Of a stretch of DNA of 64,000 nt, positions 26,855 through 36,198 are shown in pieces. Each line of letters opens with the position of its first letter. The stretch's first letter is position 1. Position numbers and translations under genes: made by a program. The notes under the pieces were generated by a model. It was not told the DNA's origin. It was given only the letters and a program-made list of their open reading frames with translations, and ran no database searches. This stretch comes from Candidatus Freyarchaeota archaeon (GTDB lineage: Archaea; Asgardarchaeota; Jordiarchaeia; Jordiarchaeales; Jordiarchaeaceae), in assembly GCA_030587365.1 (NCBI GenBank), contig JAUQZE010000021.1, positions 1-64,000 on the forward strand. The letters run 5' to 3'.

Positions 26855-26974
26855 CAATTCTGTTAAACATGATATCGATTGCCTTAAACATAAGAAAAAT
26901 TTATTTTCTTCCACTTTATATGATGCTCAAAGAGTTTACCATTGTTTTTCCTTGTCCACAATGGATGGTGAAGT

Positions 26975-27415
26975 ATGATTATTAGTAGTTTATTTGACGA
27001 ATTGGATCAGTTAGTCTCAATGCTGAGTATATTCTCTGAAAGCGGTATTCCCATCGTTGTAGAGGGTTATAAAGATGAGAGAAGTTTGCGAAAACTGGGC
27101 GTTAGCGGACCGATTCTTAGGCTGTCTGGAAAAAATCTTTTAAAGGTTGCTGAAGAGCTTGCTCAGTTCGAGAACTTCTTGATTTTGACCGACTTCGACC
27201 GTAAAGGACAGGAATTGACCTTGCGACTCTTTCGTTATCTGGGTCACAACAAGGTTGATTTAACGCGGAGTTTCAGAAGAAGATTCAGAAATCTAATTTC
27301 GAAGATCACCTGCGATATAGAGGGGTTGGCGTCTTCGTATCTCACTCTCCAAACCAAGCATGGAAAAACATCAGTATCAACTGGTAAAGGTAAAACTCCT
27401 TTCATCCTTCATTAA
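26975..27415 (+). CDS. UPF0292 toprim-domain protein
   Basis: The 146-residue protein is a stand-alone toprim domain: GIPIVVEGYKDERSLRKLG holds the first conserved Glu and LTDFDRKGQEL the D-x-D, which bind Mg in primases, topoisomerases and RNase M5. Small archaeal toprim proteins of this type (UPF0292) usually lie near dnaG, as here; the role is probably in nucleic-acid cleavage or synthesis but is not established. Confidence 0.8.
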   Translation: MIISSLFDELDQLVSMLSIFSESGIPIVVEGYKDERSLRKLGVSGPILRLSGKNLLKVAEELAQFENFLILTDFDRKGQELTLRLFRYLGHNKVDLTRSFRRRFRNLISKITCDIEGLASSYLTLQTKHGKTSVSTGKGKTPFILH

Positions 27416-27563
27416 GAGAAAAGCATAATTATCCCAAAAAGTATCGTTAATGTTGATAATGTATATGTATTGTTACTTGAGAAGTTTCGTGAAGTTCAAG
27501 ATTATTGATTGAATCTTAATTATTTCACATTTCATTTCTTAACTTAATGGGAGTGACGCTTAC

Positions 27564-28880
27564 ATGGTTAATAAGAATGAATTTAGCACTACAAAGTATA
27601 TTATAAAAGCCAAAGTAGATGTAGACGGTGTAGTTGAAAAACCAGATGTGGTTGGAGCGATATTTGGACAGACGGAAGGTTTATTAGGAGCGGAGCTTGA
27701 CCTTCGTGAGCTTCAGAGAACGGGGCGAATAGGTAGGATAAGGGTGACCATAGAATCAAAAGCTGGCAAATCAACGGGAACAGTAATAATTCCTTCAAGC
27801 CTTGATAAGGTGGAAACAGCGATGCTAGCAGCTTCTTTGGAGAGCGTGGATCGAGTTGGACCCTGTACGGCTCATGCAACTCTAGAGATAATCGAAGATG
27901 TCCGAGAGGTTAAAAGGAAGAAGATAGTTCAGAGAGCGGCGGATATCATTCGAAAATGGTCCGAAGATGTGTCGCCTGAAAGCCAACAGCTCACAGATGA
28001 GGTTATGGACGCTATTCGAGTCGCTGAAATCGCAAAGTATGGTCCTGAGGAGCTACCTGCTGGGCCAAGCATTGATTCCTCTGACGATATAATAATTGTA
28101 GAGGGAAGAGCTGATGTTCTTAACCTTTTAAGATGTGGTTACAAGAACGTAATAGCGGTGGAGGGTACGAGCATGCCAAAGACCATAATTGAGCTCAGTA
28201 AGAAAAAAACAATTACAGCGTTTCTAGATGGAGACAGGGGCGGGGACTTAATTTTAAAAGAACTCCAACAAATAGCGGATATAGATTACGTAGCCCGTGC
28301 CCCTCCAGGCAGAGAAGTTGAAGAACTCAGCCAAAAAGAAGTGGTTAAAGCATTAAGAAATAAACTACCCATAGAACAAGTAGAATCAGAAGAACCCAAA
28401 AAGAGAGAAAGAGAAAAGGAAAGAGAGAAGGAGAAGGAAAAAGAAAGAGAAAAAGGAAAGGAGAGAGAAAAAGAAAGGGAGAAGGAAAGAGAGAAGGAGA
28501 AGGAAAAAGAAAGAGAAAAAGGAAAGGAGAGGGAAAAGGAAAGAGAGGAAAAGAGATTCAAAAAAGTGGAAGTCCCTCCGAAAGTTAAACTTCCTGAACA
28601 GATCCTAAGCCATTTGTCCGGTATTCCCACCTCTAATAAAGCTGTACTGTTAGGGGAAAACTTCGAATTAATTAAAGAAGTAGAAGTATCATCGCTAGCA
28701 GAGAGTCTGAAAGAAATTAACTTGGTGAAAGCCATTATTCTTGACGGTGTAGTAACTCAGAGGTTAGTGGACATATCCCAAGAAAAGGGTGCGGAATACA
28801 TTTTAGGGGTGCGACAAGAAAACATTACTAAGAAACCCTTAAATCTAAAAATTATGGAATTCGATGAGATAGAATTCTAA
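27564..28880 (+). CDS. dnaG: Archaeal DnaG-type primase/exosome protein
   Basis: This 438-residue archaeal form of DnaG has a conserved N-terminal domain (about 1-165; TEGLLGAELDLRELQRTGRIGRI), then a toprim domain with IIIVEGRADVLNLLRCG (about 176-192) and FLDGDRGGD. In archaea it is both a primase and an exosome subunit that helps poly(A) binding. From about 275 to 332 there is a Lys/Glu/Arg-only linker made of a duplicated block, and then a C-terminal domain from about 333 to 438. ATG start. Confidence 0.93.
   Translation: MVNKNEFSTTKYIIKAKVDVDGVVEKPDVVGAIFGQTEGLLGAELDLRELQRTGRIGRIRVTIESKAGKSTGTVIIPSSLDKVETAMLAASLESVDRVGPCTAHATLEIIEDVREVKRKKIVQRAADIIRKWSEDVSPESQQLTDEVMDAIRVAEIAKYGPEELPAGPSIDSSDDIIIVEGRADVLNLLRCGYKNVIAVEGTSMPKTIIELSKKKTITAFLDGDRGGDLILKELQQIADIDYVARAPPGREVEELSQKEVVKALRNKLPIEQVESEEPKKREREKEREKEKEKEREKGKEREKEREKEREKEKEKEREKGKEREKEREEKRFKKVEVPPKVKLPEQILSHLSGIPTSNKAVLLGENFELIKEVEVSSLAESLKEINLVKAIILDGVVTQRLVDISQEKGAEYILGVRQENITKKPLNLKIMEFDEIEF
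28396..28560 (+). repeat. Tandem repeat coding a charged linker in dnaG
   Basis: A purine-only stretch encodes Lys/Glu/Arg/Gly repeats; a 22-residue (66-bp) unit of the form REKEREKEKEKEREKGKE plus four residues occurs twice in a row, with few changes. It is likely length-variable by slippage. Confidence 0.8.
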
Positions 28881-28937
28881 AAAGGAAACTCCGGAACTTT
28901 GCCATAATACTGTCACAAACTTTAGGGTGAGAGATTT

Positions 28938-30059
28938 TTGAGAGAGAATAGTGAAAAGATTATACATCTACCCACTTCTTTACGAGAAGAACCTGCAAAA
29001 AAGAGAAGTCGTATTCAATCCCTTTCGGTTTTGGAGCTTCAGCCATCAGGTTATCCTTTTCGCCTTGCTGGGGAAGATTCCCCCATCGCCTTACTGACAG
29101 ATGATATTGAACTGTTTCAAGCCTACGCCCGAGAACAATGGGCGGGAATTTATGTTAAGAAAGGAGACTATCTTTTTGACCAACTAGTTTTTCCTGATTT
29201 TGCTTTTAAAGTAACTGATGCGCAGCCAAAACAGGGAAGAATAAGCCTTTCTACCCGTTTCGTCCTGAAAAGGAAAACATTGACAGAGGAGAAAAGGCTG
29301 AGAGTTCGCTTCTCAGACATTGTAGGACAGAATGAAGCCAAAAACAAGTGCCTAATAATCAAAAAATATTTAGAAAACCCACAGGCTTTTGGAGAATGGG
29401 CGCCAAAGAATATCCTTTTCTATGGTCCCCCGGGCACAGGAAAAACCATGTTGGCTCAGGCTTTAGCCAACGAAACAGATGCACCATTCTATTTGATTAA
29501 ATCCACAGATCTAATCGGAGTTAATGTGGGAGATGCTTCGAGAAGAGTACACCAAATTTTCAAAATAGCCTCAGATAATGCGCCTAGCATCATATATCTA
29601 GACGAAATCGATGCCATAGGACTAGACCGTAGCTTTCAGAATATAAGAGGTGACGTATCAGAGATAGTTAATGCGCTTCTAGGGGAATTGGACGGATTAA
29701 GCGCTAACTTCGGCGTAGTGTGCATTGGAGCCACAAATAATCCCATCGTGTTAGATAAGGCTATAAAAAGCAGATTCGAAGAGGAGATCGAATTCAAACT
29801 GCCCAGTACCGAAGAACGGGAACAAATCCTCAAGCTCTACATATCAAAAATACCATTACCAGTAAAAGCCGACATTAAAAAAATTGTTATAAACACCGAA
29901 GGCTTCTCCGGTAGAGACCTTAAGGACAAACTCCTAAAAGCGGCGCTCCACAAAGCAATTCTGCAAGATGAGAGTTGTGTAACACAAGAAATAATAGATT
30001 CTATGCTTAAGCTGCTCAACGAGAAATCATCAAAAGAAAAACCCAAAATGTTCACCTAA
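28938..30059 (+). CDS. AAA+ ATPase (Cdc48/PAN-like)
   Basis: A single AAA domain fills about 125-345 of 373 residues: FSDIVGQNEAK, Walker A GPPGTGKT, Walker B IIYLDEIDAIG, sensor IGATNNP and an arginine region SRFEEEIEF. The second-region loop typical of unfoldases (GVNVGDASRRV) is present. The N-terminal 120 residues are unlike the coiled coil of PAN and are not recognised; they may select substrates. TTG start at 28938. Follows dnaG by 57 bp in the same direction. Confidence 0.8.
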   Translation: MRENSEKIIHLPTSLREEPAKKRSRIQSLSVLELQPSGYPFRLAGEDSPIALLTDDIELFQAYAREQWAGIYVKKGDYLFDQLVFPDFAFKVTDAQPKQGRISLSTRFVLKRKTLTEEKRLRVRFSDIVGQNEAKNKCLIIKKYLENPQAFGEWAPKNILFYGPPGTGKTMLAQALANETDAPFYLIKSTDLIGVNVGDASRRVHQIFKIASDNAPSIIYLDEIDAIGLDRSFQNIRGDVSEIVNALLGELDGLSANFGVVCIGATNNPIVLDKAIKSRFEEEIEFKLPSTEEREQILKLYISKIPLPVKADIKKIVINTEGFSGRDLKDKLLKAALHKAILQDESCVTQEIIDSMLKLLNEKSSKEKPKMFT

Positions 30060-30143
30060 AAACAAAAAAATGAAACATCAAATTATTTTAATCTTCCAAA
30101 CTCTCTAAAAACTAATTTTTCTGCGGATTAACGGGTGTAGGTT

Positions 30144-30692
30144 TTGAAGAAGAAAATCATTGCCCTTGTCGGTATGCCCGGCTGCGGTAAAACATTAGCA
30201 GTAAATGTTGCGAAAGACAGGGGTATACCGGTGATATCGATGGGGGATGTGGTTCGTGAAGAAGTAAAATTAAGAGGCTTAGAGGAAACACCGGAAAACT
30301 TGGGTAAGGTATCAAAGGGCTTGCGTGAGGAGGAAGGATCGCAAGCTGTCGCAAATAGAACCCTAACCAAAATAGAAAAGGAAAAATCCCGTGTTGTCCT
30401 CGTTGAAGGGATTAGGAGCCTTGAAGAGATAGAATTATTCAAAAAGCATTACTCCGACTTCACTTTAATCGCTATTCACTCGTCACCCGAAACGCGTTTC
30501 AAACGTTTATGTGAACGTGAACGCTCCGATGATTCAATGGACATCAAAACTTTCCAAGAAAGGGATGCTAGAGAGATAAATTTCGGACTCGGATCAGCAA
30601 TGGCCCTTGCGGATTATGTAATCGTAAACGAAGGAAGCGAAGATGAATTAATAAAAAACATGCAAACAATTCTGGGGAAGATAATAAAATGA
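30144..30692 (+). CDS. UPF0200 nucleotide kinase-like protein
   Basis: The 182-residue P-loop protein has GMPGCGKT at about 10-17, a substrate-binding SMGDVVREE and a lid region (CERERSDDSMDIKTFQERD). The family UPF0200 resembles dephospho-CoA and nucleoside monophosphate kinases; the substrate in archaea is not established. TTG start. Its stop overlaps the next start by 4 bp (ATGA), so it is coupled to the UPF0201 gene. Confidence 0.82.
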   Translation: MKKKIIALVGMPGCGKTLAVNVAKDRGIPVISMGDVVREEVKLRGLEETPENLGKVSKGLREEEGSQAVANRTLTKIEKEKSRVVLVEGIRSLEEIELFKKHYSDFTLIAIHSSPETRFKRLCERERSDDSMDIKTFQERDAREINFGLGSAMALADYVIVNEGSEDELIKNMQTILGKIIK

Positions 30693-31120
30693 TAGAACTA
30701 GAAATCGAAGCACCCGTATACTCCACCGAGAGCAGGGAGAAGGTAGAAAAGGCCCTAAAAGCAATCGTGGACACAACCTACACCCTTTCAGAAAAAGATT
30801 GGCAAAACATTCTTCATGGCAGAGCCCAAGGACTCGAGAGTGTATCAAAAATATACCAACGCCTAAGAGATCAACTCATAGTTGAATCCGCAAGAAAAAT
30901 CATGAGAAGAAGCATAATCGGAGACACCGTAGTTTTTTACCTCCACAAGCAAGCAGCCTTCATGGGAAAAATTCACTTCTGCCAACCAGAAGCAGAATCC
31001 CCAATGGGCTCTATAAAGGTAAGCATCAGAAGCACCAACATAGAAGAACTAGTGGACTGGCTCTCCCCAAAAACAGTTGAGGGGAAACCACAAGAGCGAG
31101 AACCCCCCATAGACAGCTAA
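30689..31120 (+). CDS. UPF0201 / COG1325 RNA-binding protein
   Basis: This 143-residue protein has the family pattern: an N-terminal strand IELEIEAPVYSTE, the middle RLRDQLIVESARKIMRR, FYLHKQAAFMGKIHF and a late DWLSPKT. COG1325 proteins are predicted exosome-linked RNA-binding proteins. UPF0200 and UPF0201 are neighbours in many archaea, and DnaG (also exosome-linked) is close here. Confidence 0.82.
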   Translation: MIELEIEAPVYSTESREKVEKALKAIVDTTYTLSEKDWQNILHGRAQGLESVSKIYQRLRDQLIVESARKIMRRSIIGDTVVFYLHKQAAFMGKIHFCQPEAESPMGSIKVSIRSTNIEELVDWLSPKTVEGKPQEREPPIDS

Positions 31121-31135
31121 AAGGAAGAAAACAAG

Positions 31136-31951
31136 TTGAGCCGCTTGAAACTAGGAATCTCAAGCATGCCTTTTATAAAAAGACAATTTAATGATATTGT
31201 GAAGGCAATCGAGAATACCTCGGAGAGCCTAGAGCTAGACTGTTGGGAAATCATAGAAGAAGGTTTCCACTTCTTGAACCTAGAACGTATAAAAATGCTA
31301 AAGGACGCAGCTTCAACTTCAAAAATATCTTTTACCGTCCACGCCCCTTTTGCCAGCATCAATTTAGCTTCACCAGAACCCCTCCAATCAGTATTACTTG
31401 ATTTTATGGATAAATCGCTTGAAAGAAGTCACGCTTTGGGAGCAAAAGTATTTGTGATTCATCCCGGTTTACTTTCCCCCTTCACTATACATTTTCCCGA
31501 AATAGCTTGGGAAAGTCTCGTTGCTTCAATAAAACATTTGGCCAAATTTTCAGAAAATCTCGGCTCGCCCAGAATCGCGGTTGAAAATATGGCGCCCCCT
31601 TATCCTTTTCTGATTTCTCAGTTTAGTGAAATAGAAAGACTTTTTCAAGAGCTTGAAAATTTTAATGTTGGTTTATGCCTCGACGTTGGGCATGTCAAAA
31701 AAGCAGGTGGTGAGAAGACTTTCATAAGGGATGTGGGACGGCGTATAACACATGTTCATGCGCATGATAACAGTGGAGAAAGCGATGCTCACTTGCAGAT
31801 TGGAAAAGGAGTGATTGATTGGGGATACATAGTTCACTCGCTCAAGAAATTAAATTTCGACGGATACATGGTTATAGAAAATAATACCTTAGAGGACGCT
31901 TACAATAGCGTATATTATTTAAAATCACTAATCAGCCAAAGTTTTTCATAA
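31136..31951 (+). CDS. Xylose isomerase-like TIM-barrel / endonuclease IV-like protein
   Basis: The 271-residue protein follows the AP endonuclease 2/sugar isomerase fold: VHAPFASINLAS, VIHPGLLSPF, IAVENMAP, LCLDVGHVKKAG, HVHAHDNSGESDAHL and MVIENN supply the usual His, Glu and Asp metal ligands. Whether it repairs DNA or isomerises sugars cannot be told. TTG start; lies 15 bp after the UPF0201 gene. Confidence 0.8.
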   Translation: MSRLKLGISSMPFIKRQFNDIVKAIENTSESLELDCWEIIEEGFHFLNLERIKMLKDAASTSKISFTVHAPFASINLASPEPLQSVLLDFMDKSLERSHALGAKVFVIHPGLLSPFTIHFPEIAWESLVASIKHLAKFSENLGSPRIAVENMAPPYPFLISQFSEIERLFQELENFNVGLCLDVGHVKKAGGEKTFIRDVGRRITHVHAHDNSGESDAHLQIGKGVIDWGYIVHSLKKLNFDGYMVIENNTLEDAYNSVYYLKSLISQSFS

Positions 31952-31965
31952 TTTTTTTCGTATAA

Positions 31966-32880
31966 CTAATTCAAAATGATCTCCGTGAGATCCTCTGCTA
32001 CTTTGGTGTTTTGAAAAATTTTTTGGGCTTGTTCCTGCAATTCGTTCGAATTCAGGTATCTTGAACTTATGTGTGTTAAAACCAGTTTTTCCACGCCAGC
32101 CTCTTTAGCCACCTTTGCAGCTTGGGTTGCCGTTGAGTGATTTGTTTCTAGAGCCTTTTCTTCCAAGTCATCGCTGTAAGTGCTCTCATGTATTAAGAGA
32201 GTGGCGCCTTTGCTTATTTGTATGACAGAATCGCATGGAGCAGTGTCTCCTGAGTACACAATTTTTCTACCGGGTCTAGGAGGATCTACCACCTCACTCG
32301 GCTCTATTGTTCTTCCGTCTGGTAGTGTGATGGCTTCCCAGTATTGCAATTTTTTCCATAGCGGCCCTATTGGTATCTGGAGAGTTCTAGCCTTTTCGGG
32401 GTGGAATTTTCCCGGTCTATCTTTTTCAATGAAGGCGAAGGCGAAGGAGTTGTTGGTATGCTCCGTTTTAATACACCCGATAAAGTAATCAGCCGCCTCA
32501 AATATTATTCCTTCAGCAATTTCTTTGATATACACGTCAAATGTAAGCGTGAATTCTACGGTAGTCTTTATAGCTTTAATAAAAGCCGCGGTGCCTTCTG
32601 GACCGAAAATGTGAAGTGGGGTTTCTCTGTTCTGGAGTGAAAGTGTTTGCAGTATTCCGGGAATTCCCATTATGTGGTCGCCATGGAGATGCGTAATAAA
32701 AATTTTATTAATCTTGCCTACACTCAGCTTCGCTTTTTGCATCTGTCTCTGTGTTCCCTCGGCACAGTCAAACAAAATAATTTCTCTACTTATCTTTATG
32801 GCAATTGCTGAAAGATTTCTTTCAACGGTAGGAATTCCCCCAGAAGTTCCTAGGATAATAACTTTCAGCGATTCTTTCAC
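31966..32880 (-). CDS. rnz: Ribonuclease Z
   Basis: Removes the 3' trailer of pre-tRNAs. The metallo-beta-lactamase motif THLHGDHIMG is at about 63-72, with further ligands in YSGDTAPC and LTHISSRY; the ESTYSDD segment is typical of RNase Z. At 304 residues it is the short form found in archaea. It runs toward the TIM-barrel gene, with ends 14 bp apart. Confidence 0.93.
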   Translation of the reverse strand: MKESLKVIILGTSGGIPTVERNLSAIAIKISREIILFDCAEGTQRQMQKAKLSVGKINKIFITHLHGDHIMGIPGILQTLSLQNRETPLHIFGPEGTAAFIKAIKTTVEFTLTFDVYIKEIAEGIIFEAADYFIGCIKTEHTNNSFAFAFIEKDRPGKFHPEKARTLQIPIGPLWKKLQYWEAITLPDGRTIEPSEVVDPPRPGRKIVYSGDTAPCDSVIQISKGATLLIHESTYSDDLEEKALETNHSTATQAAKVAKEAGVEKLVLTHISSRYLNSNELQEQAQKIFQNTKVAEDLTEIILN

Positions 32881-32943
32881 ACTCCTCTATAAAGAGCTTA
32901 ATTAATTGGTGGGAGAAATTGTTTTGTGTTTAAATACTTATTC

Positions 32944-33990
32944 TTAGCTTTGGGTAGCTGACTTTCCTAGTACTATAATTTGGCGGGTTAAACTCTTGTG
33001 TGCCCGTACTAAATGTTTTTCTATTATTCGTAAACCTACTTCTTTAAAATGTTTGCTTAGGTCTATTGTCGATGGGACGCCTATGCATATGTATCCGATT
33101 GAACTAGATAGGTCGGCTATTTCTTCTACGAAACCCTCAATTAGCTTTTCGGGGCGGATGCCTTTAGTGGAGGCAGCTCCTCCGTAAGGTGGATCTGTAG
33201 CTATACTATCAGCTTTGTTTATGGGTAGGTGTTTAGCGTCTGACTGTATTATATTCCAATCTTTTAAGTTGAAATGTTTTAGGTTCTTTTCCGCTCCCTT
33301 AACCATTTTTATATCGATGTCTGAACCTATGAGTTTGCATCCCATAAGTCCGGCTTCGATTAGAATTCCTCCGGCTCCACAAAATGGATCGTAAAAAATT
33401 TCTCCGGGGCGGGCTCTAGACAGATTAACCATTGCTCTTGCAAGAGGTGGGTTCATAGAACTGGGAATAAAAAATGGTCTAAACTTGGCTTTTCTTAAAC
33501 CCAATGTTTTCCTTTCGGATCTTTGAACATTCTTTCCAAATATGAAAATGCCTTCTGTTAGGACCCCATAAAATAGTTTATCTGGATTTCTGAGATTCGC
33601 TTTTGCTTTTATATTTACATGGATTATGTTCCCAATTTCTTTTTCAAGTAAAGTTGAACTTAATTCCGATGAGTAGTTACTTATGCGTTTTATTCTCACG
33701 GCAAAGGTATCTCCGCTTGAAACATGTCTTTGAAAATCTATTTCTCGAACCGAACCCATTATCTGATCAATACTTGCTTCACATTTAGCCAGTAAAATAC
33801 AACACCTATGGACCATCGCAGCCCGCGTAGCTATTTGTCGGCAGCTCTCCTCCTCTGAGTTTAAAATTAGTACCTGTTCGTATTTTTCTGCTTTATAGGG
33901 TATGTTACAGCTTTCAAGAATTGCTAGGCATTCAGCACTTGGAATTGTGGGATTCTCCCCTGACAAAATATAAAATTGGTCTTGTGTCAC
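32944..33990 (-). CDS. tRNA (guanine10-N2)-methyltransferase, archaeal Trm-G10/Trm11 type
   Basis: The N-terminal half of this 348-residue protein is a THUMP-type domain (residues about 50-150); the C-terminal half is a methylase with FYDPFCGAGGILIEAG (SAM loop) and ATDPPYGGAASTKG, the catalytic DPPY of N2-guanine enzymes. COG1041 proteins methylate G10 of tRNA. The start overlaps the stop of the PRPP synthetase gene by 1 bp. Confidence 0.9.
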   Translation of the reverse strand: MTQDQFYILSGENPTIPSAECLAILESCNIPYKAEKYEQVLILNSEEESCRQIATRAAMVHRCCILLAKCEASIDQIMGSVREIDFQRHVSSGDTFAVRIKRISNYSSELSSTLLEKEIGNIIHVNIKAKANLRNPDKLFYGVLTEGIFIFGKNVQRSERKTLGLRKAKFRPFFIPSSMNPPLARAMVNLSRARPGEIFYDPFCGAGGILIEAGLMGCKLIGSDIDIKMVKGAEKNLKHFNLKDWNIIQSDAKHLPINKADSIATDPPYGGAASTKGIRPEKLIEGFVEEIADLSSSIGYICIGVPSTIDLSKHFKEVGLRIIEKHLVRAHKSLTRQIIVLGKSATQS

Positions 33991-34871
33991 TACTTCAACG
34001 CCTCAGCAATAATAGGAGCTACAGATACGATACTCACATCGCTAGGAACTGTATCAGTTCCGATTATCTCATTTGCCCCCGCATTAAGAATTTTAAATCT
34101 AGAATCACCCACCAAAACAGCATGAGTACATGTCGCATAAATTCGAGCAGCGCCTTGACTCTTGGCGATTTCAGCCGCACTTGCCATAGTTCCGCCAGTG
34201 CTGATAATGTCATCCACTATAACTACATCGCGATTAGCAACATCGATTTCTTTAATCTTGATTTCAATTTCACCTGTGTGCTTATCCCTAGATTTAGTAA
34301 AAGTCACGTATTCAGCATCCATGAAAACCGCAAGATTTCTAGCCCTTTCAATAGCCCCTTCATCCGGCGAAATAATTAAGGGGTCAGTTAGTTTAAAATT
34401 GTTTAAATATTCGCCAAGCTGAGGGATCGCACTAACATCTCTTATGGGGATCTTGAAATTTTCTAACATTCGTTTGCTATGAATATCTACAGTTATTACT
34501 TCATCAGCCCCGGCGTTCTGAATGATGTTACAAACTATTTTTCCGCTCACTGCCTCGCCGGGCAGAAATTTTTTGTCTTGGCGAGCATAAGCAAAATAGG
34601 GAATTACCGCAGTAATTTTCTCTACACCCATTTCTTTAAGGGTTTCAAGTATGAAACAAAGTTCAATTATGCTTTGATTGGGATCTGGTGGTAATGTAGA
34701 CTGAACCACAACAGCATGACAATTCTTTGGTTCTTCTTTTATCCGAATATATCTTTCTCCGTCGGGGAAAGTCTTAAACTCTATCGGGACAACATTTGAT
34801 TTTAAATACCTAGCGAGGCGTAGCCCTAAGAGCTGGGAGCTGGGACCGGGTATCACTGTTTTTTCAAGCAA
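33990..34871 (-). CDS. prs: Ribose-phosphate pyrophosphokinase (copy 1)
   Basis: Makes PRPP from ribose 5-phosphate and ATP. The 293-residue protein has the flexible-loop region PYFAYARQDKKFLPGEAVS, the metal-binding VDIHSK and the PRPP loop VVIVDDIISTGGTM. It is the short archaeal class. Coupled to the Trm-G10 gene. A second copy lies at 47.2-48.1 kb. Confidence 0.92.
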   Translation of the reverse strand: MLEKTVIPGPSSQLLGLRLARYLKSNVVPIEFKTFPDGERYIRIKEEPKNCHAVVVQSTLPPDPNQSIIELCFILETLKEMGVEKITAVIPYFAYARQDKKFLPGEAVSGKIVCNIIQNAGADEVITVDIHSKRMLENFKIPIRDVSAIPQLGEYLNNFKLTDPLIISPDEGAIERARNLAVFMDAEYVTFTKSRDKHTGEIEIKIKEIDVANRDVVIVDDIISTGGTMASAAEIAKSQGAARIYATCTHAVLVGDSRFKILNAGANEIIGTDTVPSDVSIVSVAPIIAEALK

Positions 34872-35155
34872 TATTCATCAACCCTTTTCTAAACATCAAT
34901 CTAATCTAAACGCGTTAAAAATTTACCCTTTCAAAATTTAAAATAGTCAGTTTGAGATAACCTATAACTGTCTAGTCAATACCACTTATTTTTCTCCAAA
35001 GACACTTAAAAAATATATTAGACAGTATAATCTTAAGAGAATACCAGCAGAATATAATTTTAATGTATTATCTCAATTTTTGGATATGGACTGTCGATTG
35101 AATCCAACAAGCTAAAAACCAAAAAAAGTTAACATATTTAAAAAATATTCTGTTT

Positions 35156-36178
35156 TTGGTGAAATTCTTGTTAAAGGAAACAATGTTTTACGAGAAGCTT
35201 GAAAATAATGCTGTAAAATGTGGCATATGTCCTCACCGCTGTGTAATTAAGCCAGGAAAGATAGGAAACTGTAAAACTAGAAAAAATATTGATGGAACTC
35301 TTTACTCTTTAGTTTATTCTTCCATGTCTTCTATTGCCGTTGATCCCATTGAGAAAAAACCATTGTTCCACTTTTATCCGGGTAGTTCCGCTTTTTCTAT
35401 TTCAACTGTTGGATGTACTTTTCACTGTCTTAACTGTCAAAACTGGAGTATCTCTCAGGCTGAGCCTGAATCCGGTCTGACGAAGGATGTTCCACCCGAA
35501 GAGATTGTTTCAGCAGCCAAGAGGTGGGGCAGTAAATCTATCGCATACACTTACAATGAGCCCTTTGTTTTCTATGAATTCGTGTACGACACGGCTAAGA
35601 TTGCACACAAAAATAATATAAAAAATGTTCTGGTCACAAACGGTTACGCCACACCTGAGGCGATAGAAAATATAGCTCCTTTAATAGACGCTGCGAATGT
35701 TGACGTGAAAGCAATGACTGAAAAATTTTACAAAGAAATATGTGGAGGACGCCTTCAACCAGTTTTAGATGCTGTAATGCTTATGAAGGAGAAAGATATC
35801 CATGTCGAAATTACATACCTGATAATACCAGAGAAAAATGATAACATCAGTGAAATAACAAAATTTGCAGAGTGGGTAAAAGGTAATCTGGGGTTAGATG
35901 TTCCCATTCATTTTTCTAGATTTTATCCCCAGTACAAACTGAAAAACCTTAAACCAACTCCAATCTCAACCGTGATTAAAGCGAGAGAAAATGCAAAAAA
36001 TGTTGGATTGCACTACGTGTATTGTGGAAACATTCCGGGTCAGGGCGAAAACACGGACTGTTACAAGTGTAGTCAATTAATAATAGGGCGATGGGGATAC
36101 ACTATCGAGGAATGCAACCTCACCAAAGAGAATACATGTCCAAACTGTGGAACAAAGATAAACATAATTCGAGAATGA
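35156..36178 (+). CDS. amrS: AmmeMemoRadiSam-type radical SAM enzyme
   Basis: The 340-residue protein starts with CGICPHRCVIKPGKIGNC, has the radical SAM cluster motif CTFHCLNCQNW (about 89-99), SIAYTYNEPF, and a C-terminal zinc site (CYKCSQ, CPNCGTK). This is the AmrS component of the AmmeMemoRadiSam set; its partners AMMECR1 and Memo are not in this window. Substrate not established. GTG at the start; an ATG 10 codons later is possible. T-rich promoter-like DNA precedes. Confidence 0.85.
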   Translation: MVKFLLKETMFYEKLENNAVKCGICPHRCVIKPGKIGNCKTRKNIDGTLYSLVYSSMSSIAVDPIEKKPLFHFYPGSSAFSISTVGCTFHCLNCQNWSISQAEPESGLTKDVPPEEIVSAAKRWGSKSIAYTYNEPFVFYEFVYDTAKIAHKNNIKNVLVTNGYATPEAIENIAPLIDAANVDVKAMTEKFYKEICGGRLQPVLDAVMLMKEKDIHVEITYLIIPEKNDNISEITKFAEWVKGNLGLDVPIHFSRFYPQYKLKNLKPTPISTVIKARENAKNVGLHYVYCGNIPGQGENTDCYKCSQLIIGRWGYTIEECNLTKENTCPNCGTKINIIRE

Positions 36179-36198
36179 GAATAAATCCTTTAACTCCA

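Noticed and set aside
28286..28735. 149-codon minus-strand frame opposite dnaG
   Set aside because: It is the mirror of the purine-only repeat (Ser/Phe/Leu repeats) and has no independent support.
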